Shown: piece after piece, positions 15,682-24,346 of the stretch
How positions within the stretch are numbered: position 1 is the stretch's first letter
Layout: every line of letters begins with the position of its first letter
NCBI RefSeq assembly: GCF_900111745.1
Contig: NZ_FOIJ01000018.1
Coordinates: forward strand, 1 to 64,000
Reading direction: 5' to 3'
Source of the DNA: Stigmatella erecta
GTDB taxonomy: Bacteria; Myxococcota; Myxococcia; Myxococcales; Myxococcaceae
DNA: 64,000 nucleotides
Translations under genes and position numbers: made by a program
The notes under the pieces: model-generated
Databases searched by the model: none
Told to the model about the DNA's origin: nothing
What the model saw: only the letters and a program-made list of their open reading frames with translations

Positions 15682-17733
15682 TCAGTGCACCTGGGGCTCG
15701 GGGGTGGGCCCGGTGAGGGCGCGCGAGGCCTGGAGTGTTGGCAGGGCCACATAGAAGGTGGAGCCCCGGCCCACCTCGCTCTCCACCCAGATGCTGCCCC
15801 CGTGGCGGGCGACGATGTCGCGGCAGATGTAGAGCCCCAGCCCCAGCCCCCCGTACGAGTGGGTGGAGACGTTGCGCGCCCGGAAGTGGCGCTCGAACAG
15901 GTGCTTCTGCTGGTCCGAGGGGATGCCGATGCCCGGGTCGGACACCGTCATCAACACCACCTCGCCCCGGGCCTCCAGGGAGACGTGGATGGTGCCGCCG
16001 TCCGGGCTGTACTTCAGGGCGTTCTCCAGCAGGTTGGCGATGACCTGCTCCAGCCGGTACGGGTCCCCCATCACCTCGATGGGGCGCACGGGCACGTGGA
16101 AGGCGATGCGGTTGCCCGCCTCGCGGAAGGCCTCGGTGACGCGGATGACGTGCTCGATGAGCACATCCAGCCGCGTGGGCTGGGGGTGGAGCGCCAGCCC
16201 CCCGGACTCGATGCGCGAGGAGTCCAGCAAGTCGTTGATGAGCGTGGTCAGCCGCATGAGGTGCCCGCGCGCCTGCTGGAGGGCGGAGGCATCCAGCGGC
16301 TCGCCGCGCTCCAGCTTCCGCTCCAGGGTGGCCAGGCGCAGGGACAGGGGCGTGAGCGGCGTCTTCAGCTCGTGCGAGGCGATGGTGAGGAAGTCGTCGC
16401 GCACGCGCACGGCCTCCTGGGCCTCGCGCAGCAGGCGCAGCCGCTCCTGCTCGGCGTGCTTGGCGCCCGTGGTGTCCTCCACCACCGAGCCGAGGCCGAG
16501 AATCCGCCCATCCGGGGCGCGCACCGGGTACATGCTGACGTTGCAGTACTCCCAGGTGCCCAGCAGGCCCATCTCCCGGGCGCTCACCTCCAGCCGCTCC
16601 AGGGGCTGGCCCGTCTCCATCACGTGGCGCAGGAACTGGTCCAGCAGAACCCCCGGGGGGCCCAGCATCTCCGGCAGGGTGTGCCCGATGTAGGCCTCCG
16701 GGGGCTGGCCGGTGACGGAGGCCAGCACGTCGTTGATGTGCACGAAGCGCAGGCGCGTGTCGTAGAAGGCCATGCCCACGGGGGCGGTGCGCAGCAGGGT
16801 GCTGGCCAGGGCCAGCTGGGTGTCGCGCTCCTGCTCCATGCGGCGCTGGGCGGTGATGTCCTCGACGATGCCCACCCCGCCCACCACCTGCCCGTGCTCG
16901 TCGCGGAAGGGGGCGAAGTGGGCCCGGAGCGGGGTGCACTTGCCCGTGGTGGTGGAGACGTAGTTGCCCTCGTAGCGGGTGTGCTGGCCCTGGAGCGTGA
17001 CGCGGATGCAGTCCATGACGCGCGTGTCCCGCAGGGTCAGCAGGTTCAGGCCCAGCAGCTGCTGCCGGGTGGAGCCGAGCAGCCCGGCGAACTGGTCATT
17101 GCACGCGATGAGGAAGGGCGGGTTGCCGAAGTGGAACAGGCCCAGCGGGGCGTTCTCGAAGATGAGCTGGTAGAGGCGCTCGGCGAGCGTGGGCACGTGC
17201 GCGAGCCCCTGGTGGGCGTGCTGCCAGGGGTAGGGGGCCAGGCCCACCTCCAGCGGCTCGGCGGTGGCGTCCGGGACTTCCGGCAGGTGGCGCAGCGTGA
17301 GGACCACGCGCTCGGAGGCCTGCTCTCCCGTGTGGCTCACCACCGCCTCCAGGGCCAGCTCCACGCCGGTGCGGTGGCGCAGGGGCACCAGGGTGGAGCG
17401 GCCCGCGGACGCCAGGCGTTTGCCCAGCAGGTGCCGCAGCAGCGAGCCCTCCTTCCAGGCCTGGAAGCGCGGGGGGACGAGCACCGAGAAGGACTGTCCC
17501 TGCAGCTCCTCGCGCGGCCAGCCCAGCAGCAGCTCCGCCGCCCGGTTGAGGTAGAGGACGTGCTCCAGGCCGTCGCAGACGAGCAGCGCATCGGCCATGG
17601 CATCCATCCACTGCTTGAACTCATCCGCCTCGATGTGCGCCACCGCTGGCTTCTCCTGCCGCACGAGGCCCCCCGGGCGCGGTGCGGCTGCACGGGAAGA
17701 GCGTGCAGCCCTCTTCCCGGTAGAGTTATCCAC
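15682..17733 (-). CDS. Multi-PAS sensor histidine kinase
   Basis: 683 residues. Three PAS/PAC modules are visible, starting near residues 36 (EFKQWMDAMADALLVCDG), 190 (LIFENAPLGLFHFGNPPF) and 315 (LLRTAPVGMAFYDTRLRFVH). The HisKA domain has H-box SHELKTPLTPL (His near 453). The HATPase_c domain has N-box NLLENALKYSPDGG (near 571) and G-boxes DPGIGIP and GGLGLGLYICRDIV. There are no transmembrane helices and no receiver domain, so it is a soluble sensor whose response regulator is encoded elsewhere. The PAS domains could bind haem, flavin or small ligands, but no ligand residues are obvious. No regulator gene is adjacent. Confidence 0.92.
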   Translation of the reverse strand: MDNSTGKRAARSSRAAAPRPGGLVRQEKPAVAHIEADEFKQWMDAMADALLVCDGLEHVLYLNRAAELLLGWPREELQGQSFSVLVPPRFQAWKEGSLLRHLLGKRLASAGRSTLVPLRHRTGVELALEAVVSHTGEQASERVVLTLRHLPEVPDATAEPLEVGLAPYPWQHAHQGLAHVPTLAERLYQLIFENAPLGLFHFGNPPFLIACNDQFAGLLGSTRQQLLGLNLLTLRDTRVMDCIRVTLQGQHTRYEGNYVSTTTGKCTPLRAHFAPFRDEHGQVVGGVGIVEDITAQRRMEQERDTQLALASTLLRTAPVGMAFYDTRLRFVHINDVLASVTGQPPEAYIGHTLPEMLGPPGVLLDQFLRHVMETGQPLERLEVSAREMGLLGTWEYCNVSMYPVRAPDGRILGLGSVVEDTTGAKHAEQERLRLLREAQEAVRVRDDFLTIASHELKTPLTPLSLRLATLERKLERGEPLDASALQQARGHLMRLTTLINDLLDSSRIESGGLALHPQPTRLDVLIEHVIRVTEAFREAGNRIAFHVPVRPIEVMGDPYRLEQVIANLLENALKYSPDGGTIHVSLEARGEVVLMTVSDPGIGIPSDQQKHLFERHFRARNVSTHSYGGLGLGLYICRDIVARHGGSIWVESEVGRGSTFYVALPTLQASRALTGPTPEPQVH

Positions 17734-17836
17734 TGTGCGGAAGGCTGGCTCGCAAGCGGCACGCGGGGGCGAGCCCAGGTTGCCTACCCGTCATCCGGAT
17801 GGCGCCTGTCCGGGCATCCAGCCCCCGGGGCCCTGC

Positions 17837-18817
17837 TCACACGGCTTGCTGGGAAGGGCCCTCCAGGGTGAAGCGGGCAATGAGCGGCATGTGGTCCGAC
17901 AGCCCATGGAAGCGGCTGCCCACGTCCCCGAAGGGGCGCGTCTCCTCCATGTCCAGCCAGCGCACGCCGCGGCCGGAGAAGAGGTGGTCCAGGTGCATGC
18001 GCAGGTGCATGAAGCCCGCGGTGGGAAAGCCCCGGATGAGCGCGGGGTTGATCTGCCCCACGGTGGCCTGGGCGCACGTGAGCTGGGCCTCGTCACACAG
18101 GTAGCGGAACACGGGGGAGGCGGGCGGGGAGTTGAAGTCCCCCGTCACCACGAAGGGCTCGCCCTGGGCGTGCTCCGTCACGAGCGCCACCAGCTTGCGC
18201 GCCTCGTGGAGCTGGTTGACGCCGCAGCCCATCTTGTCCTTGGTGGCCCAGAACTCGCGGGCGAAGGGGGTGGGCAGGCTCAGGTGGGTGTTGAAGACGT
18301 GGAAGGCCCGCCCATCCGAGGCGCGCGCCAGGCGCATGTGCGCGCAGATGCGGCTCTGCTTGCGCTCCTTGAGCCGCTGCACGTGGTGGTGGGTGATTTG
18401 CGCGGGCGCATCCACGTTGTGCCGGTCCACGCGCAGGGTGTCGCGGTTCACCAGGATGGCCAGGCCCGTGGTGTAGAGCGAGAAGTCCCCCAGCTTGTAG
18501 TGGTGGGCGCGGAAATAGAAGGCGTCGTAGGGCATGGCGCGGCCCTGCGCGGTGAAGATCTCCTCCATGCGGCCCATGAAGGCCTGGAGCTGCGTCTCGC
18601 CGGGCACCTTGCGGCGCTCGGCCACCGAGCTGCGGAACGAGGAGGTCTCCACCTCCTGGAGGCAGACGACGTCCGGCAGCGGGTCCAGCGCGGCGAGCGC
18701 CGCGGAGACCCGGCGCTTGGGGCCCTGCGTGCTCGCCAGCCCCCGGAGCGCATGGCCAAAGTAGCGGACGTTGTAGCTGACGATGCGGATGGGGGGCTCG
18801 GACATACCTGGAGTCAT
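17837..18817 (-). CDS. Endonuclease/exonuclease/phosphatase (EEP) superfamily protein
   Basis: 326 residues, DNase I-like fold. Visible motifs are RIVSYNVRYFGHA (metal/Asn site), VVCLQEVE (metal-binding Glu), FHVFNTHLSL, VVTGDFNSPP (Asp/Asn site) and FHGLSDHMPLIARF (catalytic Asp-His). Substrates in this superfamily range from DNA to phospholipids and inositol phosphates, so the substrate cannot be assigned. A second in-frame ATG at 18805 is an equally plausible start. There is no signal peptide. It is divergent from the MoxR operon. A second, unrelated EEP protein is encoded at 40541-41335. Confidence 0.82.
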   Translation of the reverse strand: MTPGMSEPPIRIVSYNVRYFGHALRGLASTQGPKRRVSAALAALDPLPDVVCLQEVETSSFRSSVAERRKVPGETQLQAFMGRMEEIFTAQGRAMPYDAFYFRAHHYKLGDFSLYTTGLAILVNRDTLRVDRHNVDAPAQITHHHVQRLKERKQSRICAHMRLARASDGRAFHVFNTHLSLPTPFAREFWATKDKMGCGVNQLHEARKLVALVTEHAQGEPFVVTGDFNSPPASPVFRYLCDEAQLTCAQATVGQINPALIRGFPTAGFMHLRMHLDHLFSGRGVRWLDMEETRPFGDVGSRFHGLSDHMPLIARFTLEGPSQQAV

Positions 18818-18979
18818 AAGGCGGTGACGCCCAGGAGATAATCCGCCCCCCGCCAGGCTGGAAGGATGCCACCGGTCCCTCGGCTGGTTTCCTGTCCCCG
18901 GCGTGCCGCCTCCCGCCCACTTCCCAACGCTCCGGGCGCGCACCGGGCCTGCGGGGAGTGGTAAAGGAGGGGGTACACC

Positions 18980-19825
18980 ATGACGACGCCCCTTCCCGCC
19001 CGCTTCCGTGGAACCGACACGTACCTCTCCGGCGAGAGCCTCCAGGCCGCCGTGGACTGCGCGCTGACGCTGCAGCGCCCCCTCTTGGTGAAGGGCGAGC
19101 CCGGCACGGGCAAGACGCTCCTGGCGGAGGCCATCTCCAGCGCGCTCGGCCTGCGGCTCATCCCCTGGCACGTGAAGAGCACCACGCGCGCCCAGGACGG
19201 GCTCTACCTCTATGACACCGTGCAGCGCCTGTACGACTCGCGCTTCGGCGATGGGGACGTGAAGGACATCCGCCGCTACATCCGCCTGGGGCCGCTGGGC
19301 GAGGCGTTCGCCTCCCGAGAGCGCGTGGTGCTGCTCATCGACGAGGTGGACAAGGCGGACCTGGAGTTCCCCAACGACTTGCTCCACGAGCTGGACCGGA
19401 TGCGCTTCCGCATCCAGGAGACCAACGACGAGGTGGTGGCCACCCAGCGCCCCGTGGTCGTCATCACCAGCAACAACGAGAAGGAGCTGCCGGATGCGTT
19501 CCTGCGCCGGTGCGTCTTCCACTTCATCGACTTTCCGGACACGGAGCTGATGCGCCGCATCGTCGCGGTGCACCACCCGGGGCTGGACGAGGCGCTCACG
19601 GAGCAGGCGCTGAAGGTGTTCTACGAGCTGCGCGGCTTCAGCCGGCTGCGCAAGCGCCCCTCCACGAGCGAGCTCATCGACTGGATTGCGGTGCTCAAGG
19701 CCAGCGGCGTGCAGAGCCTGAAGCTGGAGGAGAACCTGCCCTTCCTCGGCGCGCTCCTGAAGAAGGAGCAGGACCTCATCGCGGTGGCGGAGGCCTTCGG
19801 GCGCGGCCGCAAGCCGCGGGCCTGA
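18980..19825 (+). CDS. MoxR-family AAA+ ATPase
   Basis: 281 residues. Walker A is GEPGTGKTLLAEA and Walker B VLLIDEVDKAD; sensor 1 is VVITSNNEKELPDAFLRRC, which includes the Arg finger. The C-terminal lid (ALTEQALKVFYELRG) is typical of the MoxR/CoxD branch. MoxR ATPases act as chaperones that help insert cofactors or mature partner complexes, almost always with a VWA-domain protein. The next gene, 14 bases downstream, encodes such a protein. The client is not visible in the neighbourhood. Confidence 0.9.
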   Translation: MTTPLPARFRGTDTYLSGESLQAAVDCALTLQRPLLVKGEPGTGKTLLAEAISSALGLRLIPWHVKSTTRAQDGLYLYDTVQRLYDSRFGDGDVKDIRRYIRLGPLGEAFASRERVVLLIDEVDKADLEFPNDLLHELDRMRFRIQETNDEVVATQRPVVVITSNNEKELPDAFLRRCVFHFIDFPDTELMRRIVAVHHPGLDEALTEQALKVFYELRGFSRLRKRPSTSELIDWIAVLKASGVQSLKLEENLPFLGALLKKEQDLIAVAEAFGRGRKPRA

Positions 19826-19839
19826 GAGGAACCGGCGCC

Positions 19840-21045
19840 ATGTTCCTGCCCTTTCTCTACGAGCTGCGGCGGCGCGGGGTGCCCGTGGGCACGCAGGAGG
19901 CGCTGGCGCTGGCGGGCGCGCTCAAGGCGGGCCTGCACGACAGCAGCCTGGATGGCTTCTACCACGTGGCGCGCGCGCTCCTGGTGCACTCGGAGACGCA
20001 GCTGGATGCCTTCGACCAGGCCTTCCTCGCTCACTTCCAGGGCGTGGAGTCCGCGGGGCTGGAGCTGACGCGCGAGCTGCTCGACTGGCTCAAGGACGCG
20101 CGCGAGCGGCGCGAGCTGTCCCCCGAGGAGCAGGCGCTGCTCAACTCCCTGGATGAAGCCGCGCTGGAGAAGCTCTTCCAGGAGCGGCTCCAGGAGCAGC
20201 GCGAGCGCCACGATGAGGGCAACCGGTGGATTGGCACCGGGGGCTCCTCGCCCTTCGGCAACGGCGGCCACGCGCAGGCGGGCTTCCGGGTGGGCGGCAC
20301 CGGCGGGCGCCAGGGCTCGGCCATTTTCTCGGCCGGGGCGCGCAAGTACCAGGGCTACCGGGATGACCTGGTGCTGGACACGCGGCAGATGGAGGTGGCG
20401 CTGCGCAAGCTCCGCGCCTTCGCGCGCGAGGGGCTGGCGGACGAGCTGGACGTGGACGAGACGATCCGCGCCACGGCGAGCAACGCCGGGGAGCTGGAGG
20501 TGGTGACGCGCGCGCCGCGCCGGCCCAACACGCGCGTGGTGCTGCTGATGGACGTGGGCGGCTCCATGGACCCGTACGCGGCGATGGTGAGCCGGCTGTT
20601 CAGCGCGGCGGGCCGGGCCACGCACTTCAAGGAGCTGCGCACCTACTACTTCCACAACTGCGTGTACGGCCGGCTGTACGCCACCCCTCAGATGACCGGC
20701 GGCACCACGGTGCCGGAGCTGGTGGCCCAGGTGGGCAGGCACCACAAGCTGGTGCTGGTGGGCGATGCCTCCATGGCCCCGTACGAGCTGGGCATCCGCA
20801 CGGACGCGCAGGGGCGCTACGCGCCCGAGGGGCTGGAGGGGCTCGTGTGGCTGATGCAGCTCGCGCAGCACTTCGAGCGCAGCGCCTGGCTCAACCCCGA
20901 GCCGCCCCGGCAGTGGCCCAACTCCACCATCTCCACCATCGCCCGCGTCTTCCCCATGTTCCCCCTCACCGTGGAGGGGCTGGGCGAGGCGGTGGGGCAC
21001 CTGACGCGCGGCCGCACGCCGAAGGGGACGACGGCCCGGCGCTGA
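19840..21045 (+). CDS. VWA-domain protein, CoxE-like partner of the MoxR ATPase
   Basis: 401 residues. A helical N-terminal region is followed by a Gly-rich loop (about 130-165) and a von Willebrand A domain from about residue 230. The MIDAS motif is DVGGSMDPY, a variant of DxSxS with Gly replacing the first Ser. The second part (LVLVGDASMAPYEL) supplies further metal ligands. The ATG at 19840 follows GAGAGGA and sits 14 bases after the MoxR stop, so the two form an operon. CoxE-like proteins recruit substrate to the MoxR ATPase. Confidence 0.88.
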   Translation: MFLPFLYELRRRGVPVGTQEALALAGALKAGLHDSSLDGFYHVARALLVHSETQLDAFDQAFLAHFQGVESAGLELTRELLDWLKDARERRELSPEEQALLNSLDEAALEKLFQERLQEQRERHDEGNRWIGTGGSSPFGNGGHAQAGFRVGGTGGRQGSAIFSAGARKYQGYRDDLVLDTRQMEVALRKLRAFAREGLADELDVDETIRATASNAGELEVVTRAPRRPNTRVVLLMDVGGSMDPYAAMVSRLFSAAGRATHFKELRTYYFHNCVYGRLYATPQMTGGTTVPELVAQVGRHHKLVLVGDASMAPYELGIRTDAQGRYAPEGLEGLVWLMQLAQHFERSAWLNPEPPRQWPNSTISTIARVFPMFPLTVEGLGEAVGHLTRGRTPKGTTARR

Positions 21046-21268
21046 CGGGCCCGGCGACGAAGCCCCCGGGGGAGGTGGGTGTACGCGGCCCGTGAGGGGC
21101 CCCCGCTCCGGGAGAAAACCTCCGCCCTCTATAAGGATGCGGGCGCCCCCTTGGAGACAGGGTGTGAGGTTTCCTCCGGAGTTCCCACACTTTCCGGAAT
21201 GCAGCGTCTATGGCATGCAGAGTGTCTGGCGGTTCACGTTGTCCTCCCTCGGCCACCTCCTCCTCGCG

Positions 21269-23059
21269 ATGACCCAGGCTCGACTCTCCTCGATTCTCTT
21301 CTTGGCGGTGGCCGCGCTCTTCTGGGGCTGTTCGGGAGAGGAGGACGCCGCGCAGGGCCCCTCCATCTCCGTGAGCCCGCGGGCGGTGAACCTCGGCGTG
21401 GGCCTGCAGCAGCGCTTCACGGCCACCGTCGAGGGGCTCGACGACACCTCGGTGCGCTGGGTCGTCGTGGAAGGGGATGGGGCGGGGACGATTGATGCCT
21501 CGGGCCTCTACACGGCCCCGTCCACGGTGGGCACCTACCACGTGGTGGCCATCAGCATGGGCGACCCCAGCCGGAGCAGCTCGGCGGTCATCAACGTCCA
21601 AAACGCGGCCTCCCCGGTCTCGGTGAGCCTCTCTCCGGAGAGGACGCAGATCCACGTGGCGGGCACCGTGCGCTTTACCGCCACGGTGGTGGGCACGGCG
21701 AACACCGCGGTGACCTGGAGCGTGACGGAGGGGAACGGCGGCACCATCGACGCCACGGGGCTCTACACGGCGCCCACCGCCGGGGGCACCTTCCACGTGG
21801 TGGCCACCAGCGTGGCGGCTCCGGACAAGAAGGCCACCGCCACGGTGGTGGTGGAGCCCGAGCTGGTCCCGGTCTCCGTGAGCATCACCCCGGACGAGGT
21901 GGACCTGCGCACCGGGGGCACGCAGACCTTCACGGCCACGGTGACGGGCACGGCCAATACGGCGGTGAGCTGGAGCGTGACGGAGGCGGGCGGCGGCACC
22001 ATCGACGCCTCCGGGCTGTACACGGCGCCCTCCACCCCGGGCACCTACCATGTGGTGGCGGCCAGCGTGGCGGAGCCCTCGCGGAGCGCCACGGCCACGG
22101 TGCGCGTCACCGCCGCGGACACCGTGGGGGTGACGGTGGCGCCCACGGAGGTGGAGCTGGGCACCGGCGAGACGAAGGACTTCACGGCCACGGTGACGGG
22201 CACGGCGGACACCGCGGTGACCTGGAGCGTGACGGGCGGCACCATCGACACCGCGGGGCATTACACGGCCCCGGCCACGGCGGGCGCCTTCCAGGTGGTG
22301 GCCACCAGCGTGGCGGATCCGTCGAAGAGCGCCTCGGCCACCGTCCGCGTGCGGCCCTTCTCCACCGCGGGCCTGGTGATGCACTTCTCGGCCGCTGACT
22401 TGCGGGGGCTCGGGGGCACGTTGCCCGCGGCGGGCGCCCCGGTCGCCTCCTGGGTGGACCTCTCCGGCAACGGGCGGGACCTGACCCAGACCGACGCCAC
22501 CCGGCAGCCCGTCTTCAATCCCAACGCCCTCAACGGCCTGCCCACCGTGTCGTTCGATGGCAGCAACACGAGCGGGGACTTCCTGCGCACGGCGGCCCTC
22601 AGCCCCGCGCTGGCGCAGCCCGTGACGATCTTCTTCGTCTACAAGGCCCCGCCGGTGAGCGTGAACAAGACGTTGCTGGACGCGCCCCCGGGCACGGGCG
22701 CCAACCGGGCCCGCATCCAGGCCACCCCCGTGCCCACGGGCGCGCTGCAGCTCTACGCCACCAAGTTCTCCAGCCCCTTCAAGCAGAAGACGCCGGGGAC
22801 CTTCTACTCCGTCACCGCCGTGTTCAACGGGGCGGGCTCGCGCCTCCGGGCCAACGGCGTGGAGGAGGCGCCCTCCTCCAGCGCGGATCCGGGCACCACC
22901 GGCATGGCAGGCCTGATGCTCGGGGGCCGCCAGGAGCTGAACGCGGATGCCTTCGCCGCCACCGAGTTCGCCGAGGTGCTCGTGTTTGACCGTGCCCTCG
23001 ACGCCGCGGAGCTGGGCCGCGTCGAGGCCTATCTGAAGAGCCTCTACTTCCCCCCCTGA
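21269..23059 (+). CDS. Lipoprotein with four Ig-like repeats and a LamG-like C-terminal domain
   Basis: 596 residues. A lipoprotein signal (LSSILFLAVAALFWGC) is followed by four tandem bacterial Ig-like repeats of about 80 residues, each with TVTGTANTAVTWSVTE-like and GGTIDASGLYTAP-like cores. The C-terminal 225 residues form a concanavalin/LamG-like domain (VASWVDLSGNGRDL, FFVYKAPPVSVNKTLLDA, EFAEVLVFDRALDAAELGRV). It is a surface or periplasmic protein, probably adhesive or glycan-binding. A shorter paralogue follows at once. The ATG at 21269 opens the signal peptide; the longer frame does not. Confidence 0.8.
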   Translation: MTQARLSSILFLAVAALFWGCSGEEDAAQGPSISVSPRAVNLGVGLQQRFTATVEGLDDTSVRWVVVEGDGAGTIDASGLYTAPSTVGTYHVVAISMGDPSRSSSAVINVQNAASPVSVSLSPERTQIHVAGTVRFTATVVGTANTAVTWSVTEGNGGTIDATGLYTAPTAGGTFHVVATSVAAPDKKATATVVVEPELVPVSVSITPDEVDLRTGGTQTFTATVTGTANTAVSWSVTEAGGGTIDASGLYTAPSTPGTYHVVAASVAEPSRSATATVRVTAADTVGVTVAPTEVELGTGETKDFTATVTGTADTAVTWSVTGGTIDTAGHYTAPATAGAFQVVATSVADPSKSASATVRVRPFSTAGLVMHFSAADLRGLGGTLPAAGAPVASWVDLSGNGRDLTQTDATRQPVFNPNALNGLPTVSFDGSNTSGDFLRTAALSPALAQPVTIFFVYKAPPVSVNKTLLDAPPGTGANRARIQATPVPTGALQLYATKFSSPFKQKTPGTFYSVTAVFNGAGSRLRANGVEEAPSSSADPGTTGMAGLMLGGRQELNADAFAATEFAEVLVFDRALDAAELGRVEAYLKSLYFPP

Positions 23060-23161
23060 CAGGCGAGCGTGAGGGAGCGCCGGCGAGCCACCGTCTCCAC
23101 GAGGTACGCTTCGCCCCCGGCCCTCGCCCCGCCTCTCCGGTCCTGCTGGACCTTGCGTGTC

Positions 23162-24331
23162 ATGAACAAACTTCTGCTTCTCACCGTGGGTTGCGTGCTG
23201 CTGGCTGGGTGCTCGGTGGACTTCACCGAGCCCGAGGGGCGCAGCTGTGACGACACGCACGCCTGTCCCGCCAACCAGATCTGCGTGGACCTGCGGTGCC
23301 AGCCCTTCGAGGTACCGCTCCCGCCGGACGGAGGCACCCCGGACAGCGGCACGCCGGATTCGGGCACCCCGGACGCGGGCCCCACCCTCGAGGTGCGCGT
23401 GAGCCCGGTGTCCGCGAGCCTCACGCCCTCCGGGACGTGGCGCTTCACGGCCACGGTGAGCAACGCGGCCGACCCGGGGGTGACCTGGAGTGTGCGGGAG
23501 GGCGCCGCGGGCGGCACCATCGACGCCTCCGGGCTGTACACCGCGCCGGCGCAGGCGGGCACCTACCACGTGGTGGCCACGAGCGTGCAGGACCCCTCGC
23601 GCTCGGCCTCCGCGGTGGTGAGCGTGGCCGCGCTGCCCTCGAACCTGGAGCTGCACTTCTCGGCGGACCGGCTCAACGGCCCCACGGGCGCGCTGCCCGC
23701 GGACGGCGCCCGGGTGGCCTCCTGGACGGACCTCTCGGGCCACGCGCACACGCTGACCCAGGCCGAGGAGACCCGGCAGCCGCTCTTCAAGGCCCGGGGG
23801 CTCCACGGGCTGCCCACGGTGGTGTTCGACGGGGACACGCTGGGCGCCGGGGACTACCTGCGCACGGCGGCCTTCCCCTCCGCGCTGCCGCAGCCGCTCA
23901 CCTTCTTCTTCGTCTACAAGTCCCCGCTCACGGACGTGAACAAGACGCTGCTGGATGCGCCCCCGGGCGTGGGCCCGAACCGCGCCCGCGTCCAGGCCAC
24001 CATCGAGCCGCCGGGCGCGCTGCAGCTCTACGCGAGCAAGTTCTCCAGCCCCTACCTGCAGCGGGCCGCCGGGTCCTTCTACTTCATCACCGCCGTGTTC
24101 AACGGCCCCAGCTCGCGCGTGCGCGCCAACGGCACGGAGGAGGCCCCCTCGGCCAACCGGGATCCGGGCTCCGTGGGCATGGGCGGGCTGATGCTCGGGG
24201 GCCGTCAGGAGCTGACTGCCGACGCCTTCGCCGCCACCGAGTTCGCCGAGGTGCTCGTCTTCACCCGTGCGCTGAACGACTCCGAAATCGAACAGGTCGA
24301 AACGTACCTGCGAGGCAGGTACTTCCCGTAA
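23162..24331 (+). CDS. Lipoprotein with one Ig-like repeat and a LamG-like domain, paralogue of its upstream neighbour
   Basis: 389 residues. The signal peptide ends VGCVLLAGC. A Cys-containing mini-domain (CDDTHACPANQICVDLRC) typical of myxobacterial lipoproteins comes next. Then comes a low-complexity GTPDSGTPDSGTPDAG linker, one Ig-like repeat and the same LamG-like domain as the upstream protein (KTLLDAPPGVGPNRARVQAT, LMLGGRQELTADAFAATEFA). The pair arose by duplication followed by loss or gain of Ig repeats. It lies 15 bases before the PEGA kinase gene, which may share its transcript. Confidence 0.8.
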   Translation: MNKLLLLTVGCVLLAGCSVDFTEPEGRSCDDTHACPANQICVDLRCQPFEVPLPPDGGTPDSGTPDSGTPDAGPTLEVRVSPVSASLTPSGTWRFTATVSNAADPGVTWSVREGAAGGTIDASGLYTAPAQAGTYHVVATSVQDPSRSASAVVSVAALPSNLELHFSADRLNGPTGALPADGARVASWTDLSGHAHTLTQAEETRQPLFKARGLHGLPTVVFDGDTLGAGDYLRTAAFPSALPQPLTFFFVYKSPLTDVNKTLLDAPPGVGPNRARVQATIEPPGALQLYASKFSSPYLQRAAGSFYFITAVFNGPSSRVRANGTEEAPSANRDPGSVGMGGLMLGGRQELTADAFAATEFAEVLVFTRALNDSEIEQVETYLRGRYFP

Positions 24332-24346
24332 GCCCCCCGAGTCCCC

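Noticed and set aside
15640-15690. An intrinsic terminator for the histidine kinase gene
   Set aside because: TGCAG/CTGCA can pair, but the run next to it reads as A residues in the direction of that gene, so it is not a U-tract.
15598-17871. A 757-codon plus-strand open frame opposite the histidine kinase gene
   Set aside because: It is an antisense shadow; all kinase motifs are on the minus strand and this frame has none.
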